A stretch of 19,548 bases of DNA from an uncultured Phocaeicola sp. (GCA_948566455.1 CAOYQO010000036.1:1-19548); one strand, 5' to 3'; positions 7,095 through 15,919 are shown, counted from the stretch's first letter. Numbers and translations are program-made. Notes: a model not told the origin generated them from the sequence alone.

Positions 7095-9182
7095 TTATTT
7101 CAAACCCCTGTTTTTAAGCAAGGGTTCCAAGCTGGGATCAGCCCCACGAAAACCTCTGTAAAGGGTCATAGGATCTTCCGTTCCACCTTTCTCTAGAATA
7201 TTTTTACGAAAAGAGTCTGCGGTATTTTTATCGAACACTCCATGTTCTTTAAACGCTTCAAAAGCATCCGTGTCAAGAACTTCTGCCCATAGATAGCTGT
7301 AATACCCAGCAGCATATCCACCTATAATATGACTAAAATAAGTGGCGCGATACCGAGGAGCTATTTCAGGAATCAGCCCCAGCTTGTCCATCGTTTCTTT
7401 TTCAAAAGCAACGACATTCAGGTTGTCTGTATCAGTCAGGTTATGCAGTTCCATATCAAGCAAAGCGGCTGCCAATAATTCCGTGGTCATAAAACCTTGA
7501 TTAAAAGTACCCTGATTTTGGATTTTCGTAATCAGCTCATCCGGAATCACTTCTCTTGTTTCGTAATGCTTGGCATAGAGTTTCAGCACTTCAGGTTCTA
7601 CAGCCCAGTGTTCCATAATCTGTGAAGGAAGTTCTACAAAATCCTGCGCCACACTGGTACCGGACACTCCTTTGTAGTTACACTTGGTCAGCATACCGTG
7701 CAATGCATGTCCAAACTCATGAAACATGGTTTCCACCTCATCCAAAGTCAGTAAAGAAGGCATATTTCCTGCAGGTTTAGTAAAACTTGCCACATTATAA
7801 ATTAAAGGACGTACTTCACCGGCCTGTTCACGAAAATTACTCATCCATGCGCCACCACGCTTACCTGCGCGTGGAAAGTAATCCGCATAGAACAATCCCA
7901 AAAATGAGCCATCGGCATCCTTTACTTCATACACTTTCACATCCGGCTCATATACGGGCACATCATTCAGTTCGGTCAATGTAATGCCATACAGTTTGTT
8001 GGCCACGGTATACAATCCGCTACGCACATCTTCCAAACTGAAATAGGGCTTGATTTCATCTTCATTCAAATCATACTTTTCCTGACGCAATTTTTCGGCA
8101 TAATACCACCAGTCCCATGCAGCCAGCTTCTCTCCCTTACCTTCCTTATCCATTATTTTCTGCAACTCGGCGGCCTCTTTCTTTGCATTTTCCAGTGAGT
8201 ATCCCCACAGGTTGTTCAAGAAATCCATGACTGTCTGCGAATTCTTAGCCATGTTCTCATCCAGTACAAAATTGGAATAACAATCGAATCCTAATAATTT
8301 TGCCTGTTCCAAACGCAATGCCATGATCTTTCCCAATATCTCTTTATTGTCATTCGCATCATCATGATTCCCCCGGTTGATATAAGCTTCATAAATATTT
8401 TTTCTTAGCTCACGGTTTTCAGCATATTGCAAAAAAGGCAAGCGACTGGAGTTTTGCAAAGTGAATAGCCATTTCCCTTCTTTTCCAGCAGCTTTCGCTT
8501 CCTCTGCGGCCCCTGCTTTCACCCATTCGGGTAACCCGGCCAAATCAGCCTCATTCTCGATAACCAACTGATAAGCGTTATTCTCATTTAAGATATGATT
8601 GTCGAAAGCAATCCCCAAAGTCGACAATTCTTTATTGATCTCCCTCAAACGGGATTGTTTTCCGGCATCCAGTCCGGCACCCGAACGGACAAAAGCTTTA
8701 TAATACTTGTCCAACAGCCGGTGTTGCTCAGTCGTAAGAGTTATCTTACCTTCCCGTTCCTGTTGATGCACATCAGCCACCCGTTTATACAAATCCTGAT
8801 TCAAATAAATATTATCACTATGTTCTGAAAGTACAGGAGCCATCTTTTCATTCAAGGCCGTCAACGAATCATTTGTATCCGCTTCGGTCAATGCAAAAAA
8901 CACCCCACTTACTCTCGCCAAAATCCCGCCACTTTTATCCAGCGCCACAATGGTATTTTCAAAAGTAGGTTCCTCGGGATTATCAACTATTGCCTTAATT
9001 TCCGCATTCTGCTCCTCTATTCCTTTCAAGAAAGCAGGTTCATAATGCTCCAGTCTGATCTTAGTAAAATCGGGAGCACCGTACTCGGTCTGGAATTCCG
9101 TAAAGAACGGATTCATTTCTGTTTTCTGTTCACATGCACACATTACGCAACACGTCGCTAACGTAAATAATAGTCTTTTCAT
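7095..9182 (-). CDS. dcp: M3-family zinc oligopeptidase (peptidyl-dipeptidase Dcp type), probable lipoprotein
   Basis: This 695-aa metallopeptidase resembles Dcp/oligopeptidase A enzymes, which cut short peptides. The zinc site is HEFGH (488-492), with the third ligand E517 in DFVELPSQ, 25 residues after the second His, the spacing of family M3. PFLQYAENRELR (249-260) and the C-terminal IGGYAAGYYSYLWAE are also family-typical. The N-terminus has a hydrophobic signal sequence ending CVMCAC, so C17 may be lipidated, although the -3 and -2 residues (M, C) are not the standard lipobox; it could be a simple signal peptide instead. E. coli Dcp is cytoplasmic, so an exported form suggests peptide trimming in the periplasm or at the outer membrane. 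It is last in the operon, 26 nt after the EEP-fold gene. Confidence 0.9.
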   Translation of the reverse strand: MKRLLFTLATCCVMCACEQKTEMNPFFTEFQTEYGAPDFTKIRLEHYEPAFLKGIEEQNAEIKAIVDNPEEPTFENTIVALDKSGGILARVSGVFFALTEADTNDSLTALNEKMAPVLSEHSDNIYLNQDLYKRVADVHQQEREGKITLTTEQHRLLDKYYKAFVRSGAGLDAGKQSRLREINKELSTLGIAFDNHILNENNAYQLVIENEADLAGLPEWVKAGAAEEAKAAGKEGKWLFTLQNSSRLPFLQYAENRELRKNIYEAYINRGNHDDANDNKEILGKIMALRLEQAKLLGFDCYSNFVLDENMAKNSQTVMDFLNNLWGYSLENAKKEAAELQKIMDKEGKGEKLAAWDWWYYAEKLRQEKYDLNEDEIKPYFSLEDVRSGLYTVANKLYGITLTELNDVPVYEPDVKVYEVKDADGSFLGLFYADYFPRAGKRGGAWMSNFREQAGEVRPLIYNVASFTKPAGNMPSLLTLDEVETMFHEFGHALHGMLTKCNYKGVSGTSVAQDFVELPSQIMEHWAVEPEVLKLYAKHYETREVIPDELITKIQNQGTFNQGFMTTELLAAALLDMELHNLTDTDNLNVVAFEKETMDKLGLIPEIAPRYRATYFSHIIGGYAAGYYSYLWAEVLDTDAFEAFKEHGVFDKNTADSFRKNILEKGGTEDPMTLYRGFRGADPSLEPLLKNRGLK

Positions 9183-9208
9183 AATCTGTCAATTAAAGGT
9201 ATGTAAAA

Positions 9209-10288
9209 TCACTTCTCCGCCACATAACACCAAATGGGGTAATGATCCGAACTCTTTATCGTATTATCCACCGTACAACGGTAAGATTTTAAATTCTTGC
9301 TCAATAAAATATTGTCTATTCTGAAATAAAAATGATTTTGATTATAAGATATGCCAAAGCCGTTTCCCGACTCCACAAAAGCATCATTCAGACCTTCCCC
9401 TACCACCCTGTGAGTGTATGATATAGGAGAATCATTGAAGTCACCGCATACAATTATGCCTCCCCCTTTGTAACCGGCCACCAAACGAGCTATGGAATCA
9501 GCCTGAACGGTACGTATAGCCGATGCTTCCGCCAGTTTTCCGATCAGCAAACGAGACCCTTGCGATACCTTTTGCTTATCAGGATCCTTCATCATTTCGC
9601 GATAGACTTCTTTATCCTTCTCAGTCAGCTTATTGGATTCCAGATGATTATTAACAACCAGCAAGGTATCACCATTCACTTTGATTTTATAAGCGATGGA
9701 ACCATTGTTAAGGCTGGCATATTTCACCGGATGTGCCGACAAAATAGGAAAACGGGAATAACAACCCAAACCGTTGGCCCCCGATATCTTATGATAATTT
9801 TTATAAGGATAATCTCTTAAAGCATAATCCACCTCTTTCTTGGTTAACCGTCCGCCTACAATATATTCCTGCAGGCAGATTATATCCGCATTGCTGTTTC
9901 TTAAATATTCCAGCACAGGGTTCGGATTATCCTTGGTGTTCGCACGGTTCTTTTCAAAGGCCATCGTATTGTAGGATAAGAATTTGATTGCCCCTTCCGG
10001 TACATCAGATACAAATACATTGACTGGGAAATAAGTACGGATAGCACCAATGGAACATACCAGGCCTAAAAATGAAAGCAACGCATATTTACGATAAATC
10101 ACCAACCAGAAGACCAGAAACAAAAGATTAACAATCAAAAAAGCGGGAAAAGCCAAACCGGCACATGACCATACCGGATGAGCCACAGGATCAATATAAG
10201 GGCTGTAAGCACATACCAGTAACAATACCACCATACACAAGTTTATGCCCAGTAGTATCCATCCCAAAAAACGACCAATATATTTCAT
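9209..10288 (-). CDS. membrane-anchored endonuclease/exonuclease/phosphatase-fold protein
   Basis: The 359-aa product has two or three membrane helices at residues 8-28, 43-65 and 68-85, followed by an EEP-fold catalytic domain (about 101-359). Catalytic landmarks are LSYNT (104-108), the metal-binding Glu E141 in IICLQEY, H215 in NNHLES, D283 and N285 in GDFNDSP, and D348-H349 in SDHYPI. All active-site residues are present, so it should be an active metal-dependent phosphodiesterase or phosphatase. The helix count places the domain probably outside the cytoplasm, where a nuclease, phospholipid phosphatase or sphingomyelinase-like activity is possible; the sequence does not decide. The stop of the second rhomboid gene is 3 nt upstream, so the two are clearly co-transcribed. 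Confidence 0.85.
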   Translation of the reverse strand: MKYIGRFLGWILLGINLCMVVLLLVCAYSPYIDPVAHPVWSCAGLAFPAFLIVNLLFLVFWLVIYRKYALLSFLGLVCSIGAIRTYFPVNVFVSDVPEGAIKFLSYNTMAFEKNRANTKDNPNPVLEYLRNSNADIICLQEYIVGGRLTKKEVDYALRDYPYKNYHKISGANGLGCYSRFPILSAHPVKYASLNNGSIAYKIKVNGDTLLVVNNHLESNKLTEKDKEVYREMMKDPDKQKVSQGSRLLIGKLAEASAIRTVQADSIARLVAGYKGGGIIVCGDFNDSPISYTHRVVGEGLNDAFVESGNGFGISYNQNHFYFRIDNILLSKNLKSYRCTVDNTIKSSDHYPIWCYVAEK

Positions 10289-10291
10289 ATA

Positions 10292-11185
10292 TCACTTTTT
10301 GCTCGCATCAAACAAGCTTTTCTTCTCTTCGGTAGTCAGACTGTTATAACCGGATTTCTTTAATTTATCCAATATACGGTCTATCTCCTCGCTTTGCTGT
10401 TTTTTACGGGCATTATAATCGTAATCTTTTGCCTTATCACCATAATGAACTTTCATCTTCGGTCTTTTCGATTGACGACGAAACGAAAGACCTTCCGAGA
10501 AGCAATCCAAGCATCGGTTTATCCATGACGTAGCATCATGTCCGCGGGACAATCCGGAAGCAAACCACCATCCGGCCAAAGCACCTCCTAAATGAGCGAT
10601 ATGGCCACCGGCATTGCCCGATGTCATAAACAGCAAATCGGTCACAACCATAAACAGAGCCACATACTTCAACCTAACAGTCCCAATAAACATAAAGTTT
10701 ACTCTATATTCCGGTGCACGTACCGCAGTGGCCACAACGATAGCAAGTACGGAAGCTGATGCTCCCAACAAATAAGAATAATACAAAGAATCACTGAAAT
10801 AAGGGAAAACATTGTAAGCGATCATATACAACAAACCGCCACAAATACCTCCCAACAGATAGAGCCCGCGGAAATGCTTTGCCGAGAAAAGAGACAGAAA
10901 CATCTGCCCGAACCAATAAAGCCACAGCATATTAAACAGCAAATGCAAAATACCTGCGTGCATGAACATATAAGTCAGCAAAGACCAAGGCTGCTTGACA
11001 AACTGCAACGTCCAGGCCGGCAGTTCCAAATATTGAAGCACAAATGCTCCATTCCGGTTGAACAGCATCCATAAAATTCCCAATAAGGAAGTTACAATGA
11101 ATACCCCTACATTAATATATATAAACTGGATATATATGTTCCCTTTATTGAAACTATTTTTCAAATCAGTAATAAAACTGCCCAT
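10292..11185 (-). CDS. rhomboid-family intramembrane serine protease with C-terminal cytoplasmic tail
   Basis: The 297-aa product has six or so membrane helices (about 20-212) followed by a charged tail (about 213-297). Rhomboid landmarks are H76, H81 and N85 in the helix reading HAGILHLLFN, the nucleophile S143 in GASAS, and the catalytic H198 in HIAHLGG. The serine motif is GASA where most rhomboids have GxSG; the last Gly is replaced by Ala. The tail ends with DRILDKLKKSGYNSLTTEEK (269-288), a conserved module of Bacteroidota rhomboids (a DUF6576-like end). Its start lies inside the upstream rhomboid gene, overlapping by 20 nt, which suggests translational coupling. Substrates are unknown. 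Confidence 0.9.
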   Translation of the reverse strand: MGSFITDLKNSFNKGNIYIQFIYINVGVFIVTSLLGILWMLFNRNGAFVLQYLELPAWTLQFVKQPWSLLTYMFMHAGILHLLFNMLWLYWFGQMFLSLFSAKHFRGLYLLGGICGGLLYMIAYNVFPYFSDSLYYSYLLGASASVLAIVVATAVRAPEYRVNFMFIGTVRLKYVALFMVVTDLLFMTSGNAGGHIAHLGGALAGWWFASGLSRGHDATSWINRCLDCFSEGLSFRRQSKRPKMKVHYGDKAKDYDYNARKKQQSEEIDRILDKLKKSGYNSLTTEEKKSLFDASKK

Positions 11186-11843
11186 TGTTATTCTTTTTTC
11201 TCCAATACATTATCAATATAAAGCCAAAAATCATACCTCCCAAGTGTGCAAAGTGGGCAACGCCATCGGTCGAAGCACCCAAGCCCAAAAATATCTCCAA
11301 AGCAGCATATCCCATCACAAAATATTTAGCCTTGACAGGAAATGGGATAGGGAATACAAACATCTGACTATTGGGGAACAGCATACCGAATGCCAACAAA
11401 ATGCCATATATCGCTCCCGAAGCGCCAACTGTAGTCATCAGATTCAAGTACTCCGCCATCGGGATCACGGCAATCCCCGTATTCACACTGTCATACTGCG
11501 ATAATTCAGTCACATATTGTATATATTGCACCAGCTCCTGCACCAGTCCCGCACCTATACCACATACCATATAATAGGATAAGAAACGTTTCGGTCCCCA
11601 GACCTGTTCAAGCGTACGGCCAAACATCCACAAAGCAAACATGTTAAAAAAGATATGCTGGAAACCGCCATGCATAAACATATAAGTAATCAACTGGGCA
11701 GGATTAAAATCAGATGCCATAAAAAAGTGCAGTCCCAGCAGGTCGTTCAAGTCAATTCCATACTTCATGGCTACCACGCCGCCAAAGAAACACAACACAT
11801 TTATTATCAATAAATTCTTGGTTACTGTAGGTATACTGTTCAT
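11166..11843 (-). CDS. rhomboid-family intramembrane serine protease (first gene of operon)
   Basis: The 225-aa product is a minimal six-helix rhomboid that cleaves membrane-embedded substrates. Landmarks are H58, H63 and N67 in HGGFQHIFFN, the GxSG nucleophile S142 in GASGAIYG, and the catalytic H200 in HFAHLGG. An extra loop between helices 3 and 4 (about 103-137) is longer than in the minimal GlpG core. It is the first gene of a four-gene minus-strand unit and overlaps the next rhomboid gene by 20 nt. It diverges from the HU gene across a 210-bp region containing both promoters and a palindrome. The start MNSIPTV gives a short N-terminus, which is normal for this subgroup. Confidence 0.92.
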   Translation of the reverse strand: MNSIPTVTKNLLIINVLCFFGGVVAMKYGIDLNDLLGLHFFMASDFNPAQLITYMFMHGGFQHIFFNMFALWMFGRTLEQVWGPKRFLSYYMVCGIGAGLVQELVQYIQYVTELSQYDSVNTGIAVIPMAEYLNLMTTVGASGAIYGILLAFGMLFPNSQMFVFPIPFPVKAKYFVMGYAALEIFLGLGASTDGVAHFAHLGGMIFGFILIMYWRKKNNNGQFYY

Positions 11844-11878
11844 AAATATTCTTCGTCTTATAAAACATTGATTGCGCG

Positions 11879-11886
11879 CAAATTTA
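11879..11886 (-). promoter_or_regulatory. -7 promoter box for the rhomboid operon
   Basis: On the minus strand this reads TAAATTTG, an exact TAnnTTTG box about 36 bases upstream of the first rhomboid ATG. No TTTG exists at the right distance for a -33 element; instead the 18-bp palindrome at 11895-11912 occupies that place. Confidence 0.5.
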
Positions 11887-11894
11887 CAATTTTA

Positions 11895-11912
11895 TTCTGT
11901 TATATAACAGAA
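11895..11912. promoter_or_regulatory. 18-bp perfect palindrome, possible operator
   Basis: TTCTGTTAT is followed immediately by its reverse complement ATAACAGAA, giving a gapless 18-bp palindrome. It lies 8 bp upstream of the rhomboid-operon -7 box and about 57 bp before the HU -33 box. Such symmetry fits a dimeric repressor or activator site; it lacks a loop, so an RNA terminator is unlikely. No binding protein can be named. Confidence 0.5.
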
Positions 11913-11968
11913 AACAAGAGTTCTCTTACGTTTTTTTGATTTTTGGAGCATCTTTTTTAGGCTATCTG

Positions 11969-11999
11969 TTTGATTTCTAATTTTGAAAGCATATATTTG
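11969..11999 (+). promoter_or_regulatory. Bacteroides-type promoter for the HU gene
   Basis: TTTG at 11969-11972, a 19-nt spacer and TATATTTG at 11992-11999 match the Bacteroides consensus exactly. Transcription should begin around 12006, giving a leader of about 48 nt before the ATG at 12054. Confidence 0.8.
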
Positions 12000-12053
12000 T
12001 CACTGATTTTGGTAAAACTTTTGTGTTACATTTAATAATTAATCATTTTCGTT

Positions 12054-12326
12054 ATGAATAAGGCAGATCTTATCAGCGCAGTCGCCGCTGAAGCCGGCTT
12101 GAGCAAAGTCAACGCAAAAAAAGCAGTTGAAGCTTTCGTTTCAACTGTAACAAAAGCCCTCCAAGAAGGGGACAAAGTATCATTAATCGGATTCGGAACA
12201 TTCTCTGTTGCTGAAAGAAGTGCAAGAACAGGTATCAACCCATCCACAAAAGCAACGATTACTATTCCTGCTAAAAAAGTAACCAAGTTCAAACCAGGTG
12301 CTGAACTGGCAGACGCAATTAAATAA
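12054..12326 (+). CDS. hup: DNA-binding protein HU
   Basis: This 90-aa basic protein has the full length and layout of HU histone-like proteins, which bend and compact DNA as dimers. It starts MNKADLISAVA, has the helical dimerisation part at about 1-45 and GFGTFSVAERSARTG (47-61) leading into the beta arm. The arm carries the intercalating proline in INPST (62-66), and the IPAKKVTKFKPG segment (72-83) closes the fold. No deviation from the family is evident. Its strong promoter suits a highly expressed nucleoid protein. Bacteroides carry several HU/IHF paralogues, so this need not be the only one. Confidence 0.95.
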   Translation: MNKADLISAVAAEAGLSKVNAKKAVEAFVSTVTKALQEGDKVSLIGFGTFSVAERSARTGINPSTKATITIPAKKVTKFKPGAELADAIK

Positions 12327-12350
12327 TTGCTATTTTACATAAAAGGACTT

Positions 12351-12380
12351 AAGGAAAGGGGCGCCGGTACTAGCGCCCTT
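12351..12380 (+). terminator. weak hairpin terminator after HU
   Basis: AAAGGGGCGC (12355-12364) pairs with GCGCCCTTT (12373-12381) with one bulged G, followed by a CTTCTTCATTTTT stretch that is only moderately T-rich. Termination is probably partial, so some HU transcripts may continue into the beta-galactosidase gene 26 nt further on. Confidence 0.55.
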
Positions 12381-12406
12381 TCTTCTTCATTTTTCTATTT
12401 GAACCT

Positions 12407-15400
12407 ATGAAACCTAAAATGACAACCTTATTTAAATTCCTGATCGGCGCTGCTGTATGCGCATATTCAACACAAGTTCTTCATGCGGAAGATACAAAAC
12501 TACCTTATTGGAAAGATATTCAGACCGTAGCCGTCAACAAGGAATATCCACGCACAGCTTTCATGACTTACGACAACCGGAACCAGGCACTGACCGGCGA
12601 GTATGAGAACAGCCCTTATTACAAACTACTAAACGGTACATGGAACTTTTATTATGCAGATGCATACAAAGATCTGCCTGCCAACATTGAGCAACCGGAT
12701 GCCAACATAGCCTGGAAGGAGATTAAAGTACCCGGCAACTGGGAAGTACAGGGCTACGGAGTGGCCATCTACACCAATCATGGATACGAATTCAAACCCA
12801 GAAATCCACAACCGCCGCAGTTACCCGAAACCAATCCGGTCGGTGTGTATCAGCGTGATATCGAAATTCCCGCCGATTGGGATGGACGCGACATATTCCT
12901 CCGTTTGGAAGGAGCAAAATCCGGTGTATACGTGTATGTCAACGGACAGGAAGTGGGATACAGCGAAGACTCCAAGAATCCGGCAGAATTCTTAATCAAC
13001 AACTACCTGAAACCCGGCAAAAACTCGCTGGTCATCAAAATATTCCGCTGGAGTACCGGTTCTTATCTGGAATGCCAGGACTTCTGGCGCATGAGCGGTA
13101 TTGAACGTGATGTATTCCTGTTCTCACAGCCCAAAACCCACATCAAAGATTTCAATGTGGTGTCTACACTGGACGACACTTATAAGAATGGTATCTTCAA
13201 ACTGAATGTGGACGTAACCAACCATACAGCAGCCAACAAAGAGGTAACCGTAGCATACGAATTGCTGGATGCCGCAAAGAAAGTGGTTGCAGAAGGTAAC
13301 ACCCCCTGTCCTGTTACAGCAGACGGGCAGAAGAGCATCTCTTTTGAAGCCGCCCTCAGCAACGTCAAGACCTGGACATCAGAACACCCTAACCTGTACC
13401 GGTTACTGATATCTCTGAAAGACGGAGAAAAAACAAGCGAAATCATTCCTTATACGGTAGGTTTCCGCCGTTTCGAGATCAAACCAACCGATCAGATAGC
13501 CGAAAACGGCAAACCATACGTTTGCTTGTTCGTCAACGGCCAACCCATCAAGCTGAAAGGTGTAAACATACACGAACATAATCCCGAAACAGGACATTAT
13601 GTTCCCGAAGAGCTGATGCGCAAGGACTTCACCCTGATGAAACAGAACAATATCAACAGCGTGCGCCTCTGCCACTATCCGCAAGACCGCAAGTTCTATG
13701 AATTGTGTGATGAATATGGCATCTATGTATATGATGAAGCCAACATCGAAAGCCACGGTATGTATTATAACTTAAGCCGGGGCGGAACATTGGGCAACCA
13801 TCCCGAATGGCTGAAGCCGCACATGGACCGTACCATTAATATGTACGAGCGTAACAAAAATCATCCTTCCGTCGCCATCTGGTCATTAGGAAACGAAGCC
13901 GGAAACGGTTATAATTTCTATCAGACCTATTTATGGCTGAAAGAACGCGAAGTAAAAGGCATGAACCGTCCTGTAAATTATGAACGCGCCCTTTGGGAAT
14001 GGAACACAGATATGTATGTACCCCAATACCCCAGTGCCGCCTGGCTGGAAGAAATAGGCAAGAAAGGCAGCGACCGTCCCATCGCACCATCCGAATATTC
14101 ACACGCTATGGGCAATTCCAATGGTAATCTGGCAGCACAATGGAGAGCAATCTACAAGTACCCGAACCTGCAAGGCGGTTACATTTGGGACTGGGTAGAC
14201 CAAGGTATTCTGGAAACAGACGAAAATGGACGTACCTACTGGGCCTACGGAGGTGATTACGGAACCAATGCACCCAGCGACGGAAACTTCCTATGCAATG
14301 GAATCGTAGCTCCGGACCGCACTCCGCATCCGGCCATGACAGAAGTGAAATATGCACATCAGAATGTAGGTTTCGAAGCCATCGACCCGGCTGCCGGCAA
14401 ATTCCTGGTAAAAAACCGTTTCTACTTCACCAACTTGAAAAAGTATATGATCAGTTATACCGTAAAGGCAAACGGAAAAACAATCAAAGGCGGAAAAGTA
14501 TCATTAGATATCGAACCGCAAGGTTCCAAAGAACTGAACATCAACCTCAACGGATTGAAACCCAAGGCCGGCACAGAATATTTTGTAGATTTTGTAGTTA
14601 CCACCACAGAACCGGAGCCCTTGATTCCTGCAGGACACGATATTGCTTCCGAACAATTCCGCCTGCCCATAGAACCATTGGCTATGACCGGACATAAAGC
14701 AAGCGGCAAGACTACCGTCAGCACGGATGGTGACATCATCACCGTATTATCACCACGTATGCAGTTCGTTTTCAACAAGAGAAGCGGACTCGTGACTTCA
14801 TACAAAGTAAACGGTACAGAATATTTCGCTGAAGGTTTTGGTATTCAGCCTAACTTCTGGCGCGCACCGACGGACAATGATTATGGTAACGGTGGGCCTA
14901 AGCGCGAGCAAATATGGAAACAGTCCAGCAAGAATTTCAATGTAGCAGATGTTACCACAACAACAGACGGCAACAAGACCGTATTAACAGTCAATTACCT
15001 ACTGGCGGCAGGCAATCTGTACATCATGAAATATACCATCTATCCCGACGGTGTGGTTCATGCAGGCATCACCTTTACTTCTACCGATATGAAGGCTGCC
15101 GACACGGAAGTATCAGAAGCTACCTTAATGGCCACTTTCACACCGGGACAGGATGCTCAACGCCTTGCCTCTTCCAAACTGAACGTACCACGTATCGGTG
15201 TACGTTTCCATTTGCCATCCGATATGAACCAGGTAGAATACTTCGGACGCGGACCGGGTGAAAACTACATCGACCGTAATGCAAGCAGCTTCGTTGATCT
15301 CTACCGCACTACAGCCGACCAGATGTACACCAACAACTATGTCCGTCCACAAGAAAACGGACACCGCACCGACACCCGTTGGGTAGAACTGACCCGCAAA

Positions 15401-15748
15401 GGCGGAAAAGGATTGTTAATACGTGCCGACAGCACTATCGGATTCAATGCCCTGCGCAACTCCGTAGAGGACTTTGACTCGGAAGAAGCTATCAGCCGTC
15501 CCCGTCAGTGGACTAACTTCACTCCCGAAGAAGTTGCTAACCATAATGAGGAAAAAGCTAAAAATGTAATACGCCGCATGACACATGTCAATGATATCAC
15601 CCCACGTAATTTTGTGGAAGTATGTATTGATATGAAGCAACAAGGTGTAGCCGGTTATGACAGCTGGGGAGACCGCCCTCTGCCGGAACATACCCTACCC
15701 GCCAATAAGGAATATCATTGGGGATTCACATTGATGCCGGTAAAATAA
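12407..15748 (+). CDS. exported beta-galactosidase, glycoside hydrolase family 2
   Basis: The 1113-aa enzyme is a LacZ-type GH2 beta-galactosidase with a signal peptide (1-27, cut after LHA), so it works in the periplasm or at the surface. Domains in order: GH2 sugar-binding jelly roll (about 50-238), immunoglobulin-like domain (about 240-352), TIM barrel (about 355-655), a linking beta domain (about 656-765), and the Bgal small-chain domain (about 790-1110). The acid/base E497 lies in SLGNEAGNG, and the nucleophile E563 lies in PSEYSHAMGN. GVNIHEHNP (385-393) and WDWVDQG (594-600) are also LacZ-type. Met5 is an alternative start and would still leave a signal peptide. No Shine-Dalgarno and no well-placed promoter are visible in the 80-bp gap after HU. 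The natural substrate could be a plant or host galactoside rather than lactose. Confidence 0.93.
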   Translation: MKPKMTTLFKFLIGAAVCAYSTQVLHAEDTKLPYWKDIQTVAVNKEYPRTAFMTYDNRNQALTGEYENSPYYKLLNGTWNFYYADAYKDLPANIEQPDANIAWKEIKVPGNWEVQGYGVAIYTNHGYEFKPRNPQPPQLPETNPVGVYQRDIEIPADWDGRDIFLRLEGAKSGVYVYVNGQEVGYSEDSKNPAEFLINNYLKPGKNSLVIKIFRWSTGSYLECQDFWRMSGIERDVFLFSQPKTHIKDFNVVSTLDDTYKNGIFKLNVDVTNHTAANKEVTVAYELLDAAKKVVAEGNTPCPVTADGQKSISFEAALSNVKTWTSEHPNLYRLLISLKDGEKTSEIIPYTVGFRRFEIKPTDQIAENGKPYVCLFVNGQPIKLKGVNIHEHNPETGHYVPEELMRKDFTLMKQNNINSVRLCHYPQDRKFYELCDEYGIYVYDEANIESHGMYYNLSRGGTLGNHPEWLKPHMDRTINMYERNKNHPSVAIWSLGNEAGNGYNFYQTYLWLKEREVKGMNRPVNYERALWEWNTDMYVPQYPSAAWLEEIGKKGSDRPIAPSEYSHAMGNSNGNLAAQWRAIYKYPNLQGGYIWDWVDQGILETDENGRTYWAYGGDYGTNAPSDGNFLCNGIVAPDRTPHPAMTEVKYAHQNVGFEAIDPAAGKFLVKNRFYFTNLKKYMISYTVKANGKTIKGGKVSLDIEPQGSKELNINLNGLKPKAGTEYFVDFVVTTTEPEPLIPAGHDIASEQFRLPIEPLAMTGHKASGKTTVSTDGDIITVLSPRMQFVFNKRSGLVTSYKVNGTEYFAEGFGIQPNFWRAPTDNDYGNGGPKREQIWKQSSKNFNVADVTTTTDGNKTVLTVNYLLAAGNLYIMKYTIYPDGVVHAGITFTSTDMKAADTEVSEATLMATFTPGQDAQRLASSKLNVPRIGVRFHLPSDMNQVEYFGRGPGENYIDRNASSFVDLYRTTADQMYTNNYVRPQENGHRTDTRWVELTRKGGKGLLIRADSTIGFNALRNSVEDFDSEEAISRPRQWTNFTPEEVANHNEEKAKNVIRRMTHVNDITPRNFVEVCIDMKQQGVAGYDSWGDRPLPEHTLPANKEYHWGFTLMPVK

Positions 15749-15791
15749 AAACATAGCAAGCATTCCTTCCTTAATAAGAAGAGTATGTCAG

Positions 15792-15835
15792 AACTCCGAT
15801 GGCACTATCATATAGATTGTCATCGGAGTTTCATT
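15792..15835 (+). terminator. hairpin after the beta-galactosidase gene
   Basis: AACTCCGATG (15792-15801) pairs perfectly with CATCGGAGTT (15821-15830) around a 19-nt loop. The tail TCATTTCCC is poor in T, so this is a weak or 3'-end-stabilising hairpin rather than a classic terminator. Confidence 0.5.
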
Positions 15836-15883
15836 TCCCATCCTACATTTCAATTATAACCTGAAAACAAGATCAGTCTGATT

Positions 15884-15900
15884 TATATTTGCTAGCTTTG
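15884..15900 (+). promoter_or_regulatory. two adjacent -7 boxes before the rhuM-like gene
   Basis: TATATTTG (15884-15891) and TAGCTTTG (15893-15900) both match TAnnTTTG, 20 to 36 bases before the ATG at 15920. Neither has a TTTG at the proper -33 distance. They are the likely start region for the rhuM-like gene and mnmA. Confidence 0.45.
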
Positions 15901-15919
15901 TACTCAAAAAATCGAACAC

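Noticed and set aside
12054..12292. Minus-strand open frame antisense to HU
   Set aside because: It is the mirror of a highly constrained gene and has no promoter or family features.
14293..14697. 134-residue plus-strand frame inside the beta-galactosidase
   Set aside because: It overlaps the conserved barrel and linker region in another frame and looks like a composition artefact of the host gene.
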